Below, piece after piece: positions 32,543 through 43,169 of a stretch of DNA of 64,000 nucleotides. The position numbers and the translations under genes are program-made. The notes beneath the pieces are model-generated. The model was given only the letters and a program-made list of their open reading frames with translations, searched no databases and was not told where the DNA came from. The stretch comes from Peltaster fructicola. Its lineage: Eukaryota; Ascomycota; Dothideomycetes. Position 1 is the first letter of the stretch. The number at the start of each line of letters is the position of its first letter. The stretch is taken from assembly GCA_001592805.2 (NCBI GenBank), contig CP051141.1:1798001-1862000 (forward strand). The letters are read 5' to 3'.

Positions 32543-33433
32543 ATGTCTTCAACCTCCTCTCCAGATGCACCTCAGCCAGCACCATGGCGAAAGGACTTCC
32601 TGTCCCACATCGCAAAGATGGACAGTCCGGAGTTCGTGTTCAGCAGCTTGCACCCAGCTCCCAAGGACTCCTCCTCTCCAGTACCATATGTGCCACGAGC
32701 TCGCTACGTGATCTACCGTGGCATGTGGGCTGAGCTGCCAGAGAACAAGCACAATGATGCCGAAAAGAACGAGCGTGTGTACGAGAGCGATCTCCCTACA
32801 TTCACGACCGATGTGCGAATGAACAAGCCTTTTGAGATCTTCTCAAGCTCTGCCGGCAAGGCTGACGACGAGAGCCTAGTGCAAGGCAGTGGTGGAGGTG
32901 GACCTTGTGAGGCTGTGTGGTGGGTGAAGGACGTTCAGGTCCAATGGAGAGTGAAGGGCACAGCGTTCATCGTTGGTCCAGACATTGAAGGAGAAGGCGA
33001 TGAGAGCAGTGGTGTACGGACGGTGAAGAGTGAGATTGGTGAGCGTATGAGAGTGGTGGAGAAGAATGGCACGGATACTTGGAGCTGGACGAAAGAGCTC
33101 AGAGCACACTTTGGCAACATGTCGCCGGGCTTGCGAGGTATGCATTGATGGAGAGTAGAATCTCAAGCACTTACTGACGACATCATAGGATCATTCAAGC
33201 AGCCACCGCCTGGCCAGCCTGTGGACAAGCCATACGATGACAAGAACCTGAAGCTGGGCGAGAAGATTGAGGGTCTTGACGACAGTGTTGCTCGTAAGAA
33301 CTTCCGTCTCGTTATTATCAAGCCGGAAGAGGTTGAGAGCATCGACCTTAGCGACCCAAGCAAGTCAAGACGTCAGGTCTACAAGTATGACTCGAAGAAC
33401 AGCAGCTGGACACATACCGAGTGCTGGCCATGA
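32543..33433 (+). CDS. Pyridoxamine 5'-phosphate oxidase-like FMN-binding protein (Alr4036 type)
   Basis: Exon 1 (32543..33137) joins exon 2 (33189..33433) across a 51-bp intron, giving 279 aa. The N-terminal part has the Alr4036-type split-barrel blocks WRKDFLSHIAKMDSPEFVFS, PRARYVIYRGMWAELPENKH and YESDLPTFTTDVRMNKPFEI, then CEAVWWVKDVQVQWRVKGTAF. The C-terminal part has KNFRLVIIKPEEVESIDLSD. The fold binds FMN; whether these fungal proteins oxidise pyridoxamine phosphate is not established. The in-frame upstream region, open back to an ATG at 32294, encodes a presequence-like VRPFTTSTTSRRARLPQ, so a longer mitochondrial form is possible. That frame, however, runs through the TC repeat. I chose 32543 as the safe start. 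Confidence 0.85.
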
Positions 33434-34997
33434 GCCGGCCGTCTCTGTGCGACGAGAGAGCAGGCATTGCTGAATGGCATAGGATGATTTGGAATGGTAT
33501 GTCATGCTCAGGAATGGCACGCTTACATGTCCGGGATGATACTTGTACATATGCTGGGCGAAAGGATCTCGTGCTTCACACCACTGTGATACCATTGTCG
33601 ATGGGGTCCGAGCTGCCCATTTAGGCTGATGCAATGACTGTTTCTGGAGAGTAAGACAGCACTCTGGAACGCGCACTCCGAGTCAAGATGACACAGACAG
33701 CCTCTACACGACATGAACAATGAGCTCCTCTAGTGCACCTTACCACTCCTAGTGTACACCACGCCATCTGTCTGCACCTCGAAACAGCAGGTGGCGTGCT
33801 TGCTCTCTACGCTGGTTTAGCAAAGCTGGAGGTGACGGCAGACGTGGCGTGCGTACTAAGAAGAAGCATAAATACGCAAGCGTGAAGGGTGAGCTGTCAC
33901 ACAGTGATTGGATGTCCTCGGGTGTGATGCTGCCAATCAAGCCTATGGTCGACTGCAATTACAGCATCACGAGCTGCGAGACCTGAGTCGCACAACACCT
34001 TTGGTGCCCGCCTGTGCTCACTGATCGCTGCTTGTTGACTCAAGGATAATTCCATGCAAAGTGTGGTGCTGCATGCATGCAACCCAAAGGCTCGGGAAGT
34101 TGGGCTCGTAAGAAAATACAAGGTTCAAGATTCTCTTATCACTCACATGGACCCATCCCTTGCACGATCTGCACCCTGTTCTGGCCGTGTGCTTAGTACC
34201 AAGCAGATGGCATGGATCTGAATCGGATGCCTGCAAGATGTGTTAATTTGGATGAGCAGTCCCAGCAGACTGGGTCAAGCTCGGCTCTTTCGACGTTGGC
34301 GGTATGATGACAGCCTTGGGCGGAACTCGCCAAGATGGCGTATGGCTTGTCCGTCGGCCGTTGCAGCAGTTCCTCATGACGGTGAACCCATTTATTCTCA
34401 TCAGCTGGAGGGGTGGACCAGAGAGGGAGGACAGCGGCCAGAGGTCTGCTCGACGAAGTAGAGTACATGTAGGGTATAGTAGCCTGGTGAGCACAAGGTG
34501 GTGGAGGAGGTGTTGCGGCCGGGTCGCGCAACGACACAATCAAGATCGGAAGCAGCAATGGCCGTATCGTCCAAGAGAATTGTCAATCAAACTCTCTCCT
34601 ACGTTGCATTAGATCGGCTGGTGCCCACTGGTACGCGAAAGCATTGGCTACGGCTTCAAACGAAGCCCTGACTGGTCTCTGTGATCTACACACCGAAACC
34701 CTACGACTCTCCTTCTGCTGCTCTGCAACCTGCACTTCAAACTCTCTCTCGCCCTTCCCGTCCTTTTCTTTACTGCTCGCGCATTTACCCTGCGCACTCC
34801 TTGTCTCAGCGTCTTCGTCGGCATCTTGATCAGCTCTGGCAGCGAGACAAGATTCATCTCTGTCGCACGTTACGCCTCCCGCTACATCACCACCCTGTCA
34901 GCCGCCGCCTCTGCTGCAGGTCACGACTCACGAACCCAATCTTACGTATACATCACATCACATCACTCACTTACTCACTCATTAATATCCTCACCAC
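33434..34997. other. Intergenic, 1.56 kb, pyrimidine-rich leader at the right end
   Basis: No open frame here looks coding. From about 34680 to 34990 the plus strand is rich in C, T and CA repeats (for instance the TCAC repeats at 34955-34985), as in fungal promoters and 5' leaders. I see no RNA gene. Confidence 0.5.
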
Positions 34998-36032
34998 ATG
35001 GCGGACGAGGCACTAGCAAGCTTTCAGTTGCTTTTAGAGGTTGTGCCAGGATGGATCAATGACCTCGAGAATATCCTCTCCTCCGCTACACAACAACAGA
35101 CCGCTCTCATAATTGCTCAGCAGCCTGCTGAGATCCTCCCCGAATCACCGAGCAAGTCTGCGTCCGGTTCCTTGCAATCGAACCACAGCCTGACTGGCGC
35201 ACTCAACGACGCTGCGCCGCTCCTTCTCCAACAACAGTTACCACATCTCACCGGTCCCGACCATCTCCGACTTTCACAACGTAAACGCAAGACTGCTTCA
35301 GTCTGCTCAAGAGTCAACTCTCAACGCAACGAGTATCGATCGCGTGGGAGTGTAGCGATCTACTACGATGGTGTAGCTCAAAAGGACTTTGAACGGCTGG
35401 TGCGAGCGATAGGAACCAGCCGTAACTCGATACGAAAGAGTAAACTCAGCATGAAGATTGACAGTCTAGCGAGGACTGGCAGCTCGAGTAGTAGCTGTAG
35501 CAATTCAGGAGAAGAGGTCATCAAAGGTCTTGGCACTTTCACATACCGCACAACCACTACACTTCGACGACCGAGCCCTGGTGCTCCCAAGGAAGATTCC
35601 ACTACGGCTTTCGATGAAGTCGACGGCGCTCTTGAGAAAGCACAGATGTTTTGTGAAAGGGCTGCACACCAGATCCTGCGGGACGGTGACTGCGGCATCG
35701 AGATCACGAAAGCAAAGGAGCACTTCGCAGCAGCCATCGACACCATTAACGCTGAGTTGCCAGGCTTGACAAAGAAGGCGAAGAAGGCACTCGATCGTAA
35801 GGCTGCTGAGGATCAGAAGTACGGTCTGGAGGATCCTTGGACACGGGATACTGCTGGCAGTCCCGATGGCCATTCATTCCCTAGCGATGGCGTTCTCGAG
35901 GTCGATACAGACGAGATTGCCGGTGACAGCGAGAGCGAGGATTTTGACATATCGACCATGAAATTGCCGTCACGCTTGGAAAAGTTCACAAACGGTCAAC
36001 CGCACCTCCCAACCATCACAGCAGTACACTAA
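34998..36032 (+). CDS. Conserved fungal protein of unknown function, 344 aa
   Basis: An intronless frame starting MADEALASFQLLLEVVPGWI. I recall similar proteins in filamentous ascomycetes but no assigned function. Visible features are an N-terminal helix (residues 1-30), then a disordered Gln/Ser segment, then RKRKTASVCSRVNSQRNEYR with SVAIYYDGVAQKDFERLVRA and a basic stretch SRNSIRKSKLSMKIDSL. Around residues 210-275 a helical part follows, with ALEKAQMFCERAAHQILRDG and LPGLTKKAKKALDRKAAE, and the tail is acidic. There is no signal peptide or membrane segment. The start follows a pyrimidine-rich leader, which fits a genuine gene. Role unknown. Confidence 0.75.
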   Translation: MADEALASFQLLLEVVPGWINDLENILSSATQQQTALIIAQQPAEILPESPSKSASGSLQSNHSLTGALNDAAPLLLQQQLPHLTGPDHLRLSQRKRKTASVCSRVNSQRNEYRSRGSVAIYYDGVAQKDFERLVRAIGTSRNSIRKSKLSMKIDSLARTGSSSSSCSNSGEEVIKGLGTFTYRTTTTLRRPSPGAPKEDSTTAFDEVDGALEKAQMFCERAAHQILRDGDCGIEITKAKEHFAAAIDTINAELPGLTKKAKKALDRKAAEDQKYGLEDPWTRDTAGSPDGHSFPSDGVLEVDTDEIAGDSESEDFDISTMKLPSRLEKFTNGQPHLPTITAVH

Positions 36033-36222
36033 GTTTGGAGGCTCGATGTTGCACATACACTACACACAACCATGCTCTGGGGTCTAGTGGCTCTTTCTTC
36101 AGTGATCAGCAGACTTGCTCATCGCCATTTCGTACATATCATGCATGTTCCATGTCCATACATCAAAAGAAATCGTGCACATTACCTATCCATATACATG
36201 AACTCGTCTTGATCAGCTCTTC

Positions 36223-38023
36223 TCACCTTGACTGCAAGCGCACCTTTATGCCAACGTTAGATTTGGTGGTGACTGTCCCAACGATCTTCACTTCCTCCTT
36301 TGGCTTCGACATCGATACTTCATACTTACTGAACAGACTTGCCACGGCGCACTTGAGCTCGGCTTTTGCAAAGTCTCGTCCAATGCACGATCGGTTTCCA
36401 TGCAAGAAGGTCATGCCACACAAATTGTTATCGCTTCCGCCATGCTTGTTGCTCCTCTGCACGCCATCAGCAGCAGTATCGATCCATCTCTCTGGCTTAA
36501 ACTCTGCAGCATCGGCACCCCAGAACTTCGGATTGCGATTGACGGCGTAAGGGACAATGAGGATCGTGGTCTCACGAGGAACAACCACGCCGCACATGAC
36601 CATCTCACTCGTCACCTCGCGGACCGTTACTGGGACCGTTGGGAACAGGCGTAGAACTTCTTCGCAAACTCCGTTGAGATATGGCAGTTGTTCGAAAGTA
36701 CGATAGTCGATTTGCTCGGCTTCAGCAGGCATCTTGGCCTGCAACTCCTGGAACAGCTTGCTTTGAGCATGTGGATTCGTAGCCAGGAGGTAACAGCACC
36801 ATGAAAGGGCACTGGCTGTAGTTTCGTGCTAGAATGGCATTAGCATGTCGCTTTCTTCAGAAACTGCTGACCTACACCAGCAGCCAGGAAGGTCATCATC
36901 TGGTCGACCACCTCAGAATCCTTGAAAGCACCACTAGCGATCACATCTCGCAACATGTCAGTCTCTTCCATATGCTTAGACGCTTGAATCGCCTTCTTCT
37001 TCTGTGCCAGCATATCTTCGCATCGTTCTCGCAGCACACGGCAGTGATAGATCGATAGCTTGACATACTCGAGAGGCAACTGGCGGAGCAGCCATTGGGG
37101 CAACACAAAACTAAGCACGAAGAGCCGCACTCGTGTGCTATCTGTCTCCAGGATATAGCGGAAGCTCTTAAGAAGTTGACTGTCCGGTTCACTCATGGTC
37201 TTGAAGTCTTGGCTCAGGGCTGCATGACCGATAATGTCAAGTGTCAGTTTACTGCATTGTGATTAGACTGATAATCCTCAAATCGTGCCCAGCTACTTAC
37301 CTTGCCCAAGCACCAATCTCGACAAAACCGTTCGAGTCGGCTTCTCTTTTGACATGTGCTGAGAACTCCTCGCATTTGGACCACATAAGAGCATATAGTC
37401 CTCTGATGTTTGCCAGACTGAAGGCTGGCGTCAACGCCTTACGTTGTCGCTTATGCTCGTCGCCTTCAGACACGATCAAGCCCCAGCCGAGCACAGGAGC
37501 AAGTGATTCTCGTAGACCTTTTGGCTTCTGGACACTGTATGCTGCTTGACCCATCAGGTCATGGAAGCCTTCTGGTGTCACTGGAATCACCGCAGTGAAG
37601 CCAAGAATGCTGCGGATGTGGATGATGTCGGCGTCAGGAAATCGCTGTATCAGCTTCGTTGCTGTCTTTCCTCGAGGAGATTCCAGACCCAGAGCTAAGA
37701 GGTTGAAGCCATTCTAGTTTGATGTCAATGCTGTGTACGTAGCACCACTCTATACGTACATTGCTTGTTGGAAACTTCCGCAAAGGAGATCTGAAGAACG
37801 GCCATATGATAAATCTATCAGTACATGTTATGAGCAGGGCGGTAAGGAAACAAGACAGTAGCGGCTTGGTGGTGAAGATGTCCGGTAGCCATGTTGAGCT
37901 CATCTGTCGTGCGAACAGATATGTCAGGACGAAGCTGCCCGCCAGCAGACTCCAAAAGGCCTGAGAGGGCGCAAGACCTAGGTTAATCATGTTACAGGTT
38001 GATAGCGAAGTGTATAGGCGCAT
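36223..38023 (-). CDS. Cytochrome P450 monooxygenase
   Basis: Four exons (38023..37760, 37713..37301, 37251..36876, 36828..36223), with introns of 46, 49 and 47 bp, give 552 aa. Two hydrophobic N-terminal segments (FWSLLAGSFVLTYLFA; LLSCFLTALLITCTDRFIIW) anchor it in the ER. The core P450 motifs are present: AAGHETTASA in the I helix, rebuilt across intron 3; EVLR (ExxR, about 408-411); FKPERW (PERF type); and the heme loop FLHGNRSCIG with the thiolate Cys at about 499. The fold is complete. The substrate cannot be told from sequence by eye. No polyketide, peptide or terpene synthase lies in the window, so this is not an obvious secondary-metabolite cluster. Electrons would come from the reductase at 17.5-19.7 kb. 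An alternative start is the ATG at 37990. Confidence 0.93.
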
Positions 38024-39245
38024 AGGTGCAAAGATGCAGCCTGTTTATACTTATGATAGAGCATGAACGGTACATGCCAAGGCAGCGACATAACAGGCGA
38101 GATAACATCGTTGATCTTATGGTCCTGTATATCCTAGACTGTCACCCGGTGTCGACTTCAATACTCATGCTCTTGTCTCAAGGACATTACTCAACCACAC
38201 CGTCTCTTGTCCTACTCTGCTTTGTGTACAACTGACAAGCTACGCTTATGGGTATGTGTTGAGCGTGTTCTTGCTTGACCATTCACTTGCCATGGTGTAG
38301 ATGGCTATAGATTGCTCGGGAAGGATTCGAGGGGTTGGAGTCAATGTTGCATGGGTGGCTTCTGCATAGGCAACAAGATACTCTCTGAGCTGTATCGTCC
38401 AACAGATGTACAGTCTTCGATGAATGTGATGAGAGGTGAGCAGGTCTCTCATCAAGGTCTGGATCGGAATGCAATGATCAACATTTACGTCCCAACGATG
38501 AGGTGTTCATCTGCTTGGTCTGAGCTCATGGCATCACTACGCGACACAAGTACACATCTCTTTGCTTTACATTGACAATACTGTGCATCTCAGCTTTAAT
38601 GATGAAGTCATCTCGATGCTGCCAGCCGCTGCCGTACAGTTGCATAAGGTCTGCTCTCACAGCAAAGCAGCACTCCGACTTCACGCCATCACCAGCACGA
38701 CATCGAAAACCTGCTAAAGTGCACAGCAAGAGTCTCGTAGTGCCAGGGCGTAGGCTTATCCCTGTCTATTCCAGCTCATTCCTTGACACCTTGCATTGCT
38801 TGTCAACCATACGCAAAGCTAATAACACAACGGGATGGTAGTCTGCAGCCCTGCGACCAGACAAGGACCGTCACATGTCTTTAGGCCTCGCAGGAAGCAC
38901 CTCAATGGCCTCAAATGCATTTGCGCGCTGTTCTAGCAACTCAAATCCCGACACGACAACCCCTCGGCACACTGCCAGTGTTGATTAGGCAGCTCGAAAG
39001 ACCGCCAAGATGGCCAAGACGGAGTCGCTGCTTGGCCAGCAGCTCTTCTCACTTTTCATTGTCCACTCATTGTAAGCATGGCGGCCACGCGACGACGTGC
39101 TCGAGAAACGTGGTTCAAAAATCTGTCCTTCTCTGTACAGATGAATTCGAAGTATACTGAGTCGTTGCTGCTAGTCTGCGCCCACGGAGCGAAGCATGGC
39201 AGCTCCGTTAGAAGAGCAGCACAACCAGCCGCTTTCCCATCGAGG
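38024..39245. other. Intergenic, nothing recognised
   Basis: 1.2 kb between the divergent P450 and PhoD genes. Only short frames, the longest of which has 89 codons and no motif. Expected to hold both promoters. Confidence 0.5.
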
Positions 39246-39252
39246 TATAAAA
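39246..39252 (+). promoter_or_regulatory. TATA box of the PhoD gene
   Basis: TATAAAA lies 58 bp before the start codon at 39310, in context GAGGTATAAAACGCC. Strong TATA boxes are less common in fungal housekeeping genes and fit an inducible, phosphate-regulated gene. I did not see a CACGTG (NUC-1/Pho4-type) site nearby. Confidence 0.55.
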
Positions 39253-39309
39253 CGCCGTGGGTAGCATGTCAAAACTTTCAGAGGAGGTAGGTCTCGAGAG
39301 TGTATCGAT

Positions 39310-41393
39310 ATGTACGCCACAGCCCTCGTTTTGTCGGCATTGGCTCTCACAGCCAATGCCAGCTTCGCCGGCAACCTCAACTATCGTTCTCCCTCTAACC
39401 AGCACCCATCTCTTGGCCTCGACATTCCTAAGATCGAGAAGCGTCAAGCTTTGTACAAACGCCAGGCTCCTGCAACCTTCACCAACAGTCAGTTGAACTT
39501 CACTCACGGCGTTGCATCGGGTGATCCGTACTCTGACTCTGTCATCCTGTGGACCCGTCTTGCACCCAGCTTGGCAAGCGACAACAGCAATGTCACCGTC
39601 TCTGGGTATGTGCCGTTGTACAGCCACGAGACTGATGAATACATCCGGCACAGCAGCCATCGTGTCTGCGTCGAGTGGAGGATCACCAGCGACAAGAATC
39701 TCACTCGCGTAATTGATGATGGTATTGCCTACACCACTTCAGACATCGACTTTACGATCAAGGTCGAGGCTGGAAACCTTCGTCCATTCACCCAGTACTG
39801 GTATCAGGTGAGTGACTCGGCCGTACGTTGCAGGCATCACTGATTGCCTCAGTTCACTCAATGCAACACAAACAACCGTTCACCAGTCGGACGCACCAAG
39901 ACTACACCTGACGAGGATGATGACACCAAGAAGATTGGTCTCGCCGTGTACAGCTGCAGTAACTACCCAAATGGATACTTCAATGCCTACGGAGTATGTT
40001 ATCCGGGACACACCGATCACGCTCTGCTGACAAGCTCCAGAACCCTGCTCGTAAGGACAGCGTCGACTATGTCATTCATCTTGGCGACTACATCTACGAG
40101 AGTGCCGTTGGCCAGCTCGGCCGTGATGCTCGTGCCACAAACCCAGCTCGTTCTCTGATCACTTTGTACGACTACAGGACTCGTATCGCTCAGTACAGGA
40201 CCGACCTTGACTTGCTTTTGTCGCATCAGCAATTCCCATGGATTCCCGTCTGGGACGACCACGAGCAGGCCAACAACGGCTACAGAGACGGCTTCCAGGC
40301 AATGAACAACACTGAAGACAGTTTCCTCAAGTTCGGTGAGGTTTCGACTGACCAGCGTAAGATGAACGCAGTGCGTGCGTACTTCGAGTGGATGCCAATC
40401 CGCCAGGTCGACATGGACGACAACTTGCGAATCTGGCGAACGTTCAAGATGGGTAAGCTTCTCGATCTGATCATGGTCGACACCCGGAACTACGATCGCT
40501 CAATCACAGACCTGAGTATGTACACATATTCCCATCACAACATTAGATGCTGATCTCTGCAGACTACAATACTGATTACATTTACAACATCCATGACGAG
40601 GCAGGCCGTACGCTCATGGGCAGCAGACAAGAGAACTGGTTCTACAATCAGCTCATCCGTAGCAAGCGTCGTGAAGCCACTTGGAGAGTCATCGGCAACC
40701 AGATCGTCTTTAGCCGCATCAATATCACATCTTGGTTTGGCACTTTCGCTAACCCATACAACGGTGATCAGTGGGACGGCTACCAGGCCAACCGAAATCG
40801 CACGTTCCAGACTCTATACGATCACGGCATCGACAACAACATCATGCTCTCAGGAGACAGTCACGCCAACTGGGTCACCGATCTCGTCTGGCTTGACGAG
40901 CACGACTACGACTCTGCCACTGGTTCTGGATCTGTTGGTGTAGAGTTCGCAGGCACAGCCGTGACTTCTTCAGGCTTCGGCGGTACTATCAATTCCGCAA
41001 GCAGTCAAGCCGCCAAGCTCGTCCGTGACAACTCCGAGCTGCAATGGAATGAGGGCGAGTACATGTGTGCTTGTACTGGTCTTCTTCTGACCACTTACAG
41101 GTTACTACCGAGGATACTTTGAGCTCCAGATCTCGAAGGATTCTGCTACAGCATACTACTTTGGCATGCCTACTGTCGCCACTCGCAACCCACTCGAGAT
41201 CAGCCTGGGTAACTTCACAGTCGCTGCAGGTGCCAACAGGCTCACTCGTCCGATTGCTGGAGGTGTGGTAGAATCCGGAGCTATCAAGACTGGCACTGTG
41301 AGGGCAACTAACCTTACGCACAACACACTCAACAATACTTGGCAGGTCAGGAATGACTTCAACCAGATGTTTATCACTTACCCGAAGAACTGA
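39310..41393 (+). CDS. phoD: Secreted PhoD-type alkaline phosphatase/phosphodiesterase
   Basis: Five exons (39310..39807, 39853..39993, 40041..40515, 40563..41054, 41101..41393) give 632 aa. The fourth intron begins with GC (GCGAGT...TTACAG); only that choice restores WNEGYYRGYFEL in frame. Residues 1-18 (MYATALVLSALALTANAS) are a signal peptide. The N-terminal PhoD domain holds NFTHGVASGDPYSDSVILW. The catalytic domain has YSCSNYPNGYFNAYG, VIHLGDYIYES, PVWDDHEQANNGY, MVDTRNYDRS and MLSGDSHANW, the expected Asp, Asn and His metal ligands of the PhoD family, which use Ca and Fe to cleave phosphate mono- and diesters. Possible N-glycosylation sites (NNT, NRT, NIT) fit secretion. A KR pair near residue 47 could be a Kex2-type processing site. 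Confidence 0.93.
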
Positions 41394-42105
41394 ACAGGCA
41401 GTCTATGCTCGCCGATGTAAAGCTTGCACAGAAACTGCACTAGATAGTCAATGGAGCACCATTACGATTGGTAACACGCAGTCCGGTGACCTCCTGCAGT
41501 TATCTTTGTATCAATGCCAACCGGGTAAACGCTATCAATGCCGCCGAATGCTAGGGTTTACCGAAGCACTAGTTCAGTATAGTAGGTCCATGCGATCTCA
41601 TAGATGATGTCTGTATCGTCGACTCGTCAGCTATGCTCCATCGTGATCACATAACATTGATCAAGCTGAGTGAAGATCTGTCGTAACACACGAGCAATGC
41701 CCAATCTCAAGTTGTGTAGCCTGCAATGGGACGTGGCAGAGTGATAGCGAGCACTCAGGGTACAGCGTACCCATCATGCATCATTAGCTACGTTATCTCA
41801 CTTGCCTCCGCCCTGACATGCATAATGCGTGGGGCTAGGCGGCCTGTATATCTCAACATACCTTTCGTCCTGACCTTTTCACTGACTTCCTCGTAGGACG
41901 GAATCAGAACGAGATATCTCGAGGACTATCTTTTGACCAGCAGAGCAATCAGCCTTACGCCAGCACAGCTACAGTGTTACCATCATTGGATGGACAGCAC
42001 GTCGATGTCGAGAATCGAACATACGCATAAGAACGCCGGAAGAACATTCATCGCCGCTAGTCGTAGAAGCAAGTATAGTAATCATCGTTGTAAACGAAAA
42101 CAATC
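41394..42105. other. Intergenic, nothing recognised
   Basis: 712 bp between the tandem PhoD and acetyltransferase genes. No open frame or repeat worth naming. Confidence 0.5.
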
Positions 42106-42921
42106 ATGGCGCAGCTCCTCACTGACAACGTCAATGTGTTTGACGAGAAGTCTCACATAAGTGTGGCAACTGCTGAGATCGAGACCTTACCCGGATTGTC
42201 TACGACTGGCGGTGATGATGTTCGAATCCTTGGCGTCGATGAGTACAAGGAAGCAGCTGCTACTCTGGTTGATGCCTTTGCCGATGACGACGTAATCTGG
42301 TACTTCCTGGATACTCCTGATTCTGCGCACTGGACCAAGGAGCAGAAGTGGGATCTGCATGTGAAGAGTCTCGAGTACATCACCTATGCCCATTGCATGA
42401 AGGGTCTGGTCGTCAGTGCTGGTCCGAACCACGATTGTGTGGCCTTATGGTACGTTGTGCAAGTATGTTCTGCGATATGAGTTGACCACAGAAGGATGCC
42501 TCCAGGGGAGAACATGGACGATCTGCTCACCATAATGCGCAGCGGCATGTGGCGACTGAACTACCAGCTATCAGCAGAGGGTCGTGCGCGTTTCTTCTCG
42601 GAGTTTCTGCCACTGCTGCATGATACCAAGGCCAGGATACTCGGCCCTCGTGATGATGAGTCTTGGTATCTAGTGTATATTGGGACAAAGTCGACCTCTC
42701 GCGGCAAGGGATATGCTCGTAAGGTCGTTGACTTCGTGACCAGAAGAGCCGACCTCGAAGGCCGTGCTTGTTACCTCGAGAGCTCCCATCCTATCAACCA
42801 GGTCATCTATGGCAAGCTTGGGTTCGAGATGAAGAGAAATATCTGGCTGCAGCGAGCAGAGGAGAACATCGGCCTTGACATCATGGTCAGGGAGCCGAAG
42901 AAGTTAAGAGAAAGGCTGTGA
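42106..42921 (+). CDS. GNAT-family N-acetyltransferase
   Basis: Exon 1 (42106..42449) joins exon 2 (42495..42921) across a 45-bp intron, giving 256 aa. The acceptor is a tandem CAG-AAG: use of the second AG gives CVALWMPPGENMDD, while use of the first gives an in-frame TGA at the junction. The fold shows the GNAT order: EAAATLVDAFADDDVIWYFL near residue 50, the acetyl-CoA pyrophosphate-binding loop SRGKGYARKVVDFV (R-G-x-G-x-A), and the C-terminal block ACYLESSHPINQVIYGKLGF, typical of fungal small-molecule acetyltransferases. The substrate is unknown. It lies downstream of PhoD on the same strand and converges on RPN1 with 248 bp between stops. Confidence 0.88.
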
Positions 42922-43169
42922 GTTGGCAATAAGCAATATCCTGTCAAATGAGCTTTCAAGATTGCTTGGTAAGTCTATCGAATGAATGCTTGGCCAGTAC
43001 TGACCAAGTAGTTTCATTCGTGATGGATTTTCATTAGTGATTCGTATGATACAGTGCAGTCATGCGCTCTATGGGCTATGCAATTTACATTACGCCTTTC
43101 ATGCATGTTTCTGTCGACTTATCAAGGCTTTTGCCATTCAGGATTCTGTGATGGTGGTTAGTAATGTGA

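Noticed and set aside
35378-35873. Antisense frames of 122 codons opposite the 344-aa gene
   Set aside because: They are shadows of the plus-strand gene and have no own features.
17474-38023. A P450/reductase gene cluster for secondary metabolism
   Set aside because: The two genes lie 16 kb apart with DNA replication, tubulin and respiration genes between, and no backbone synthase is present.
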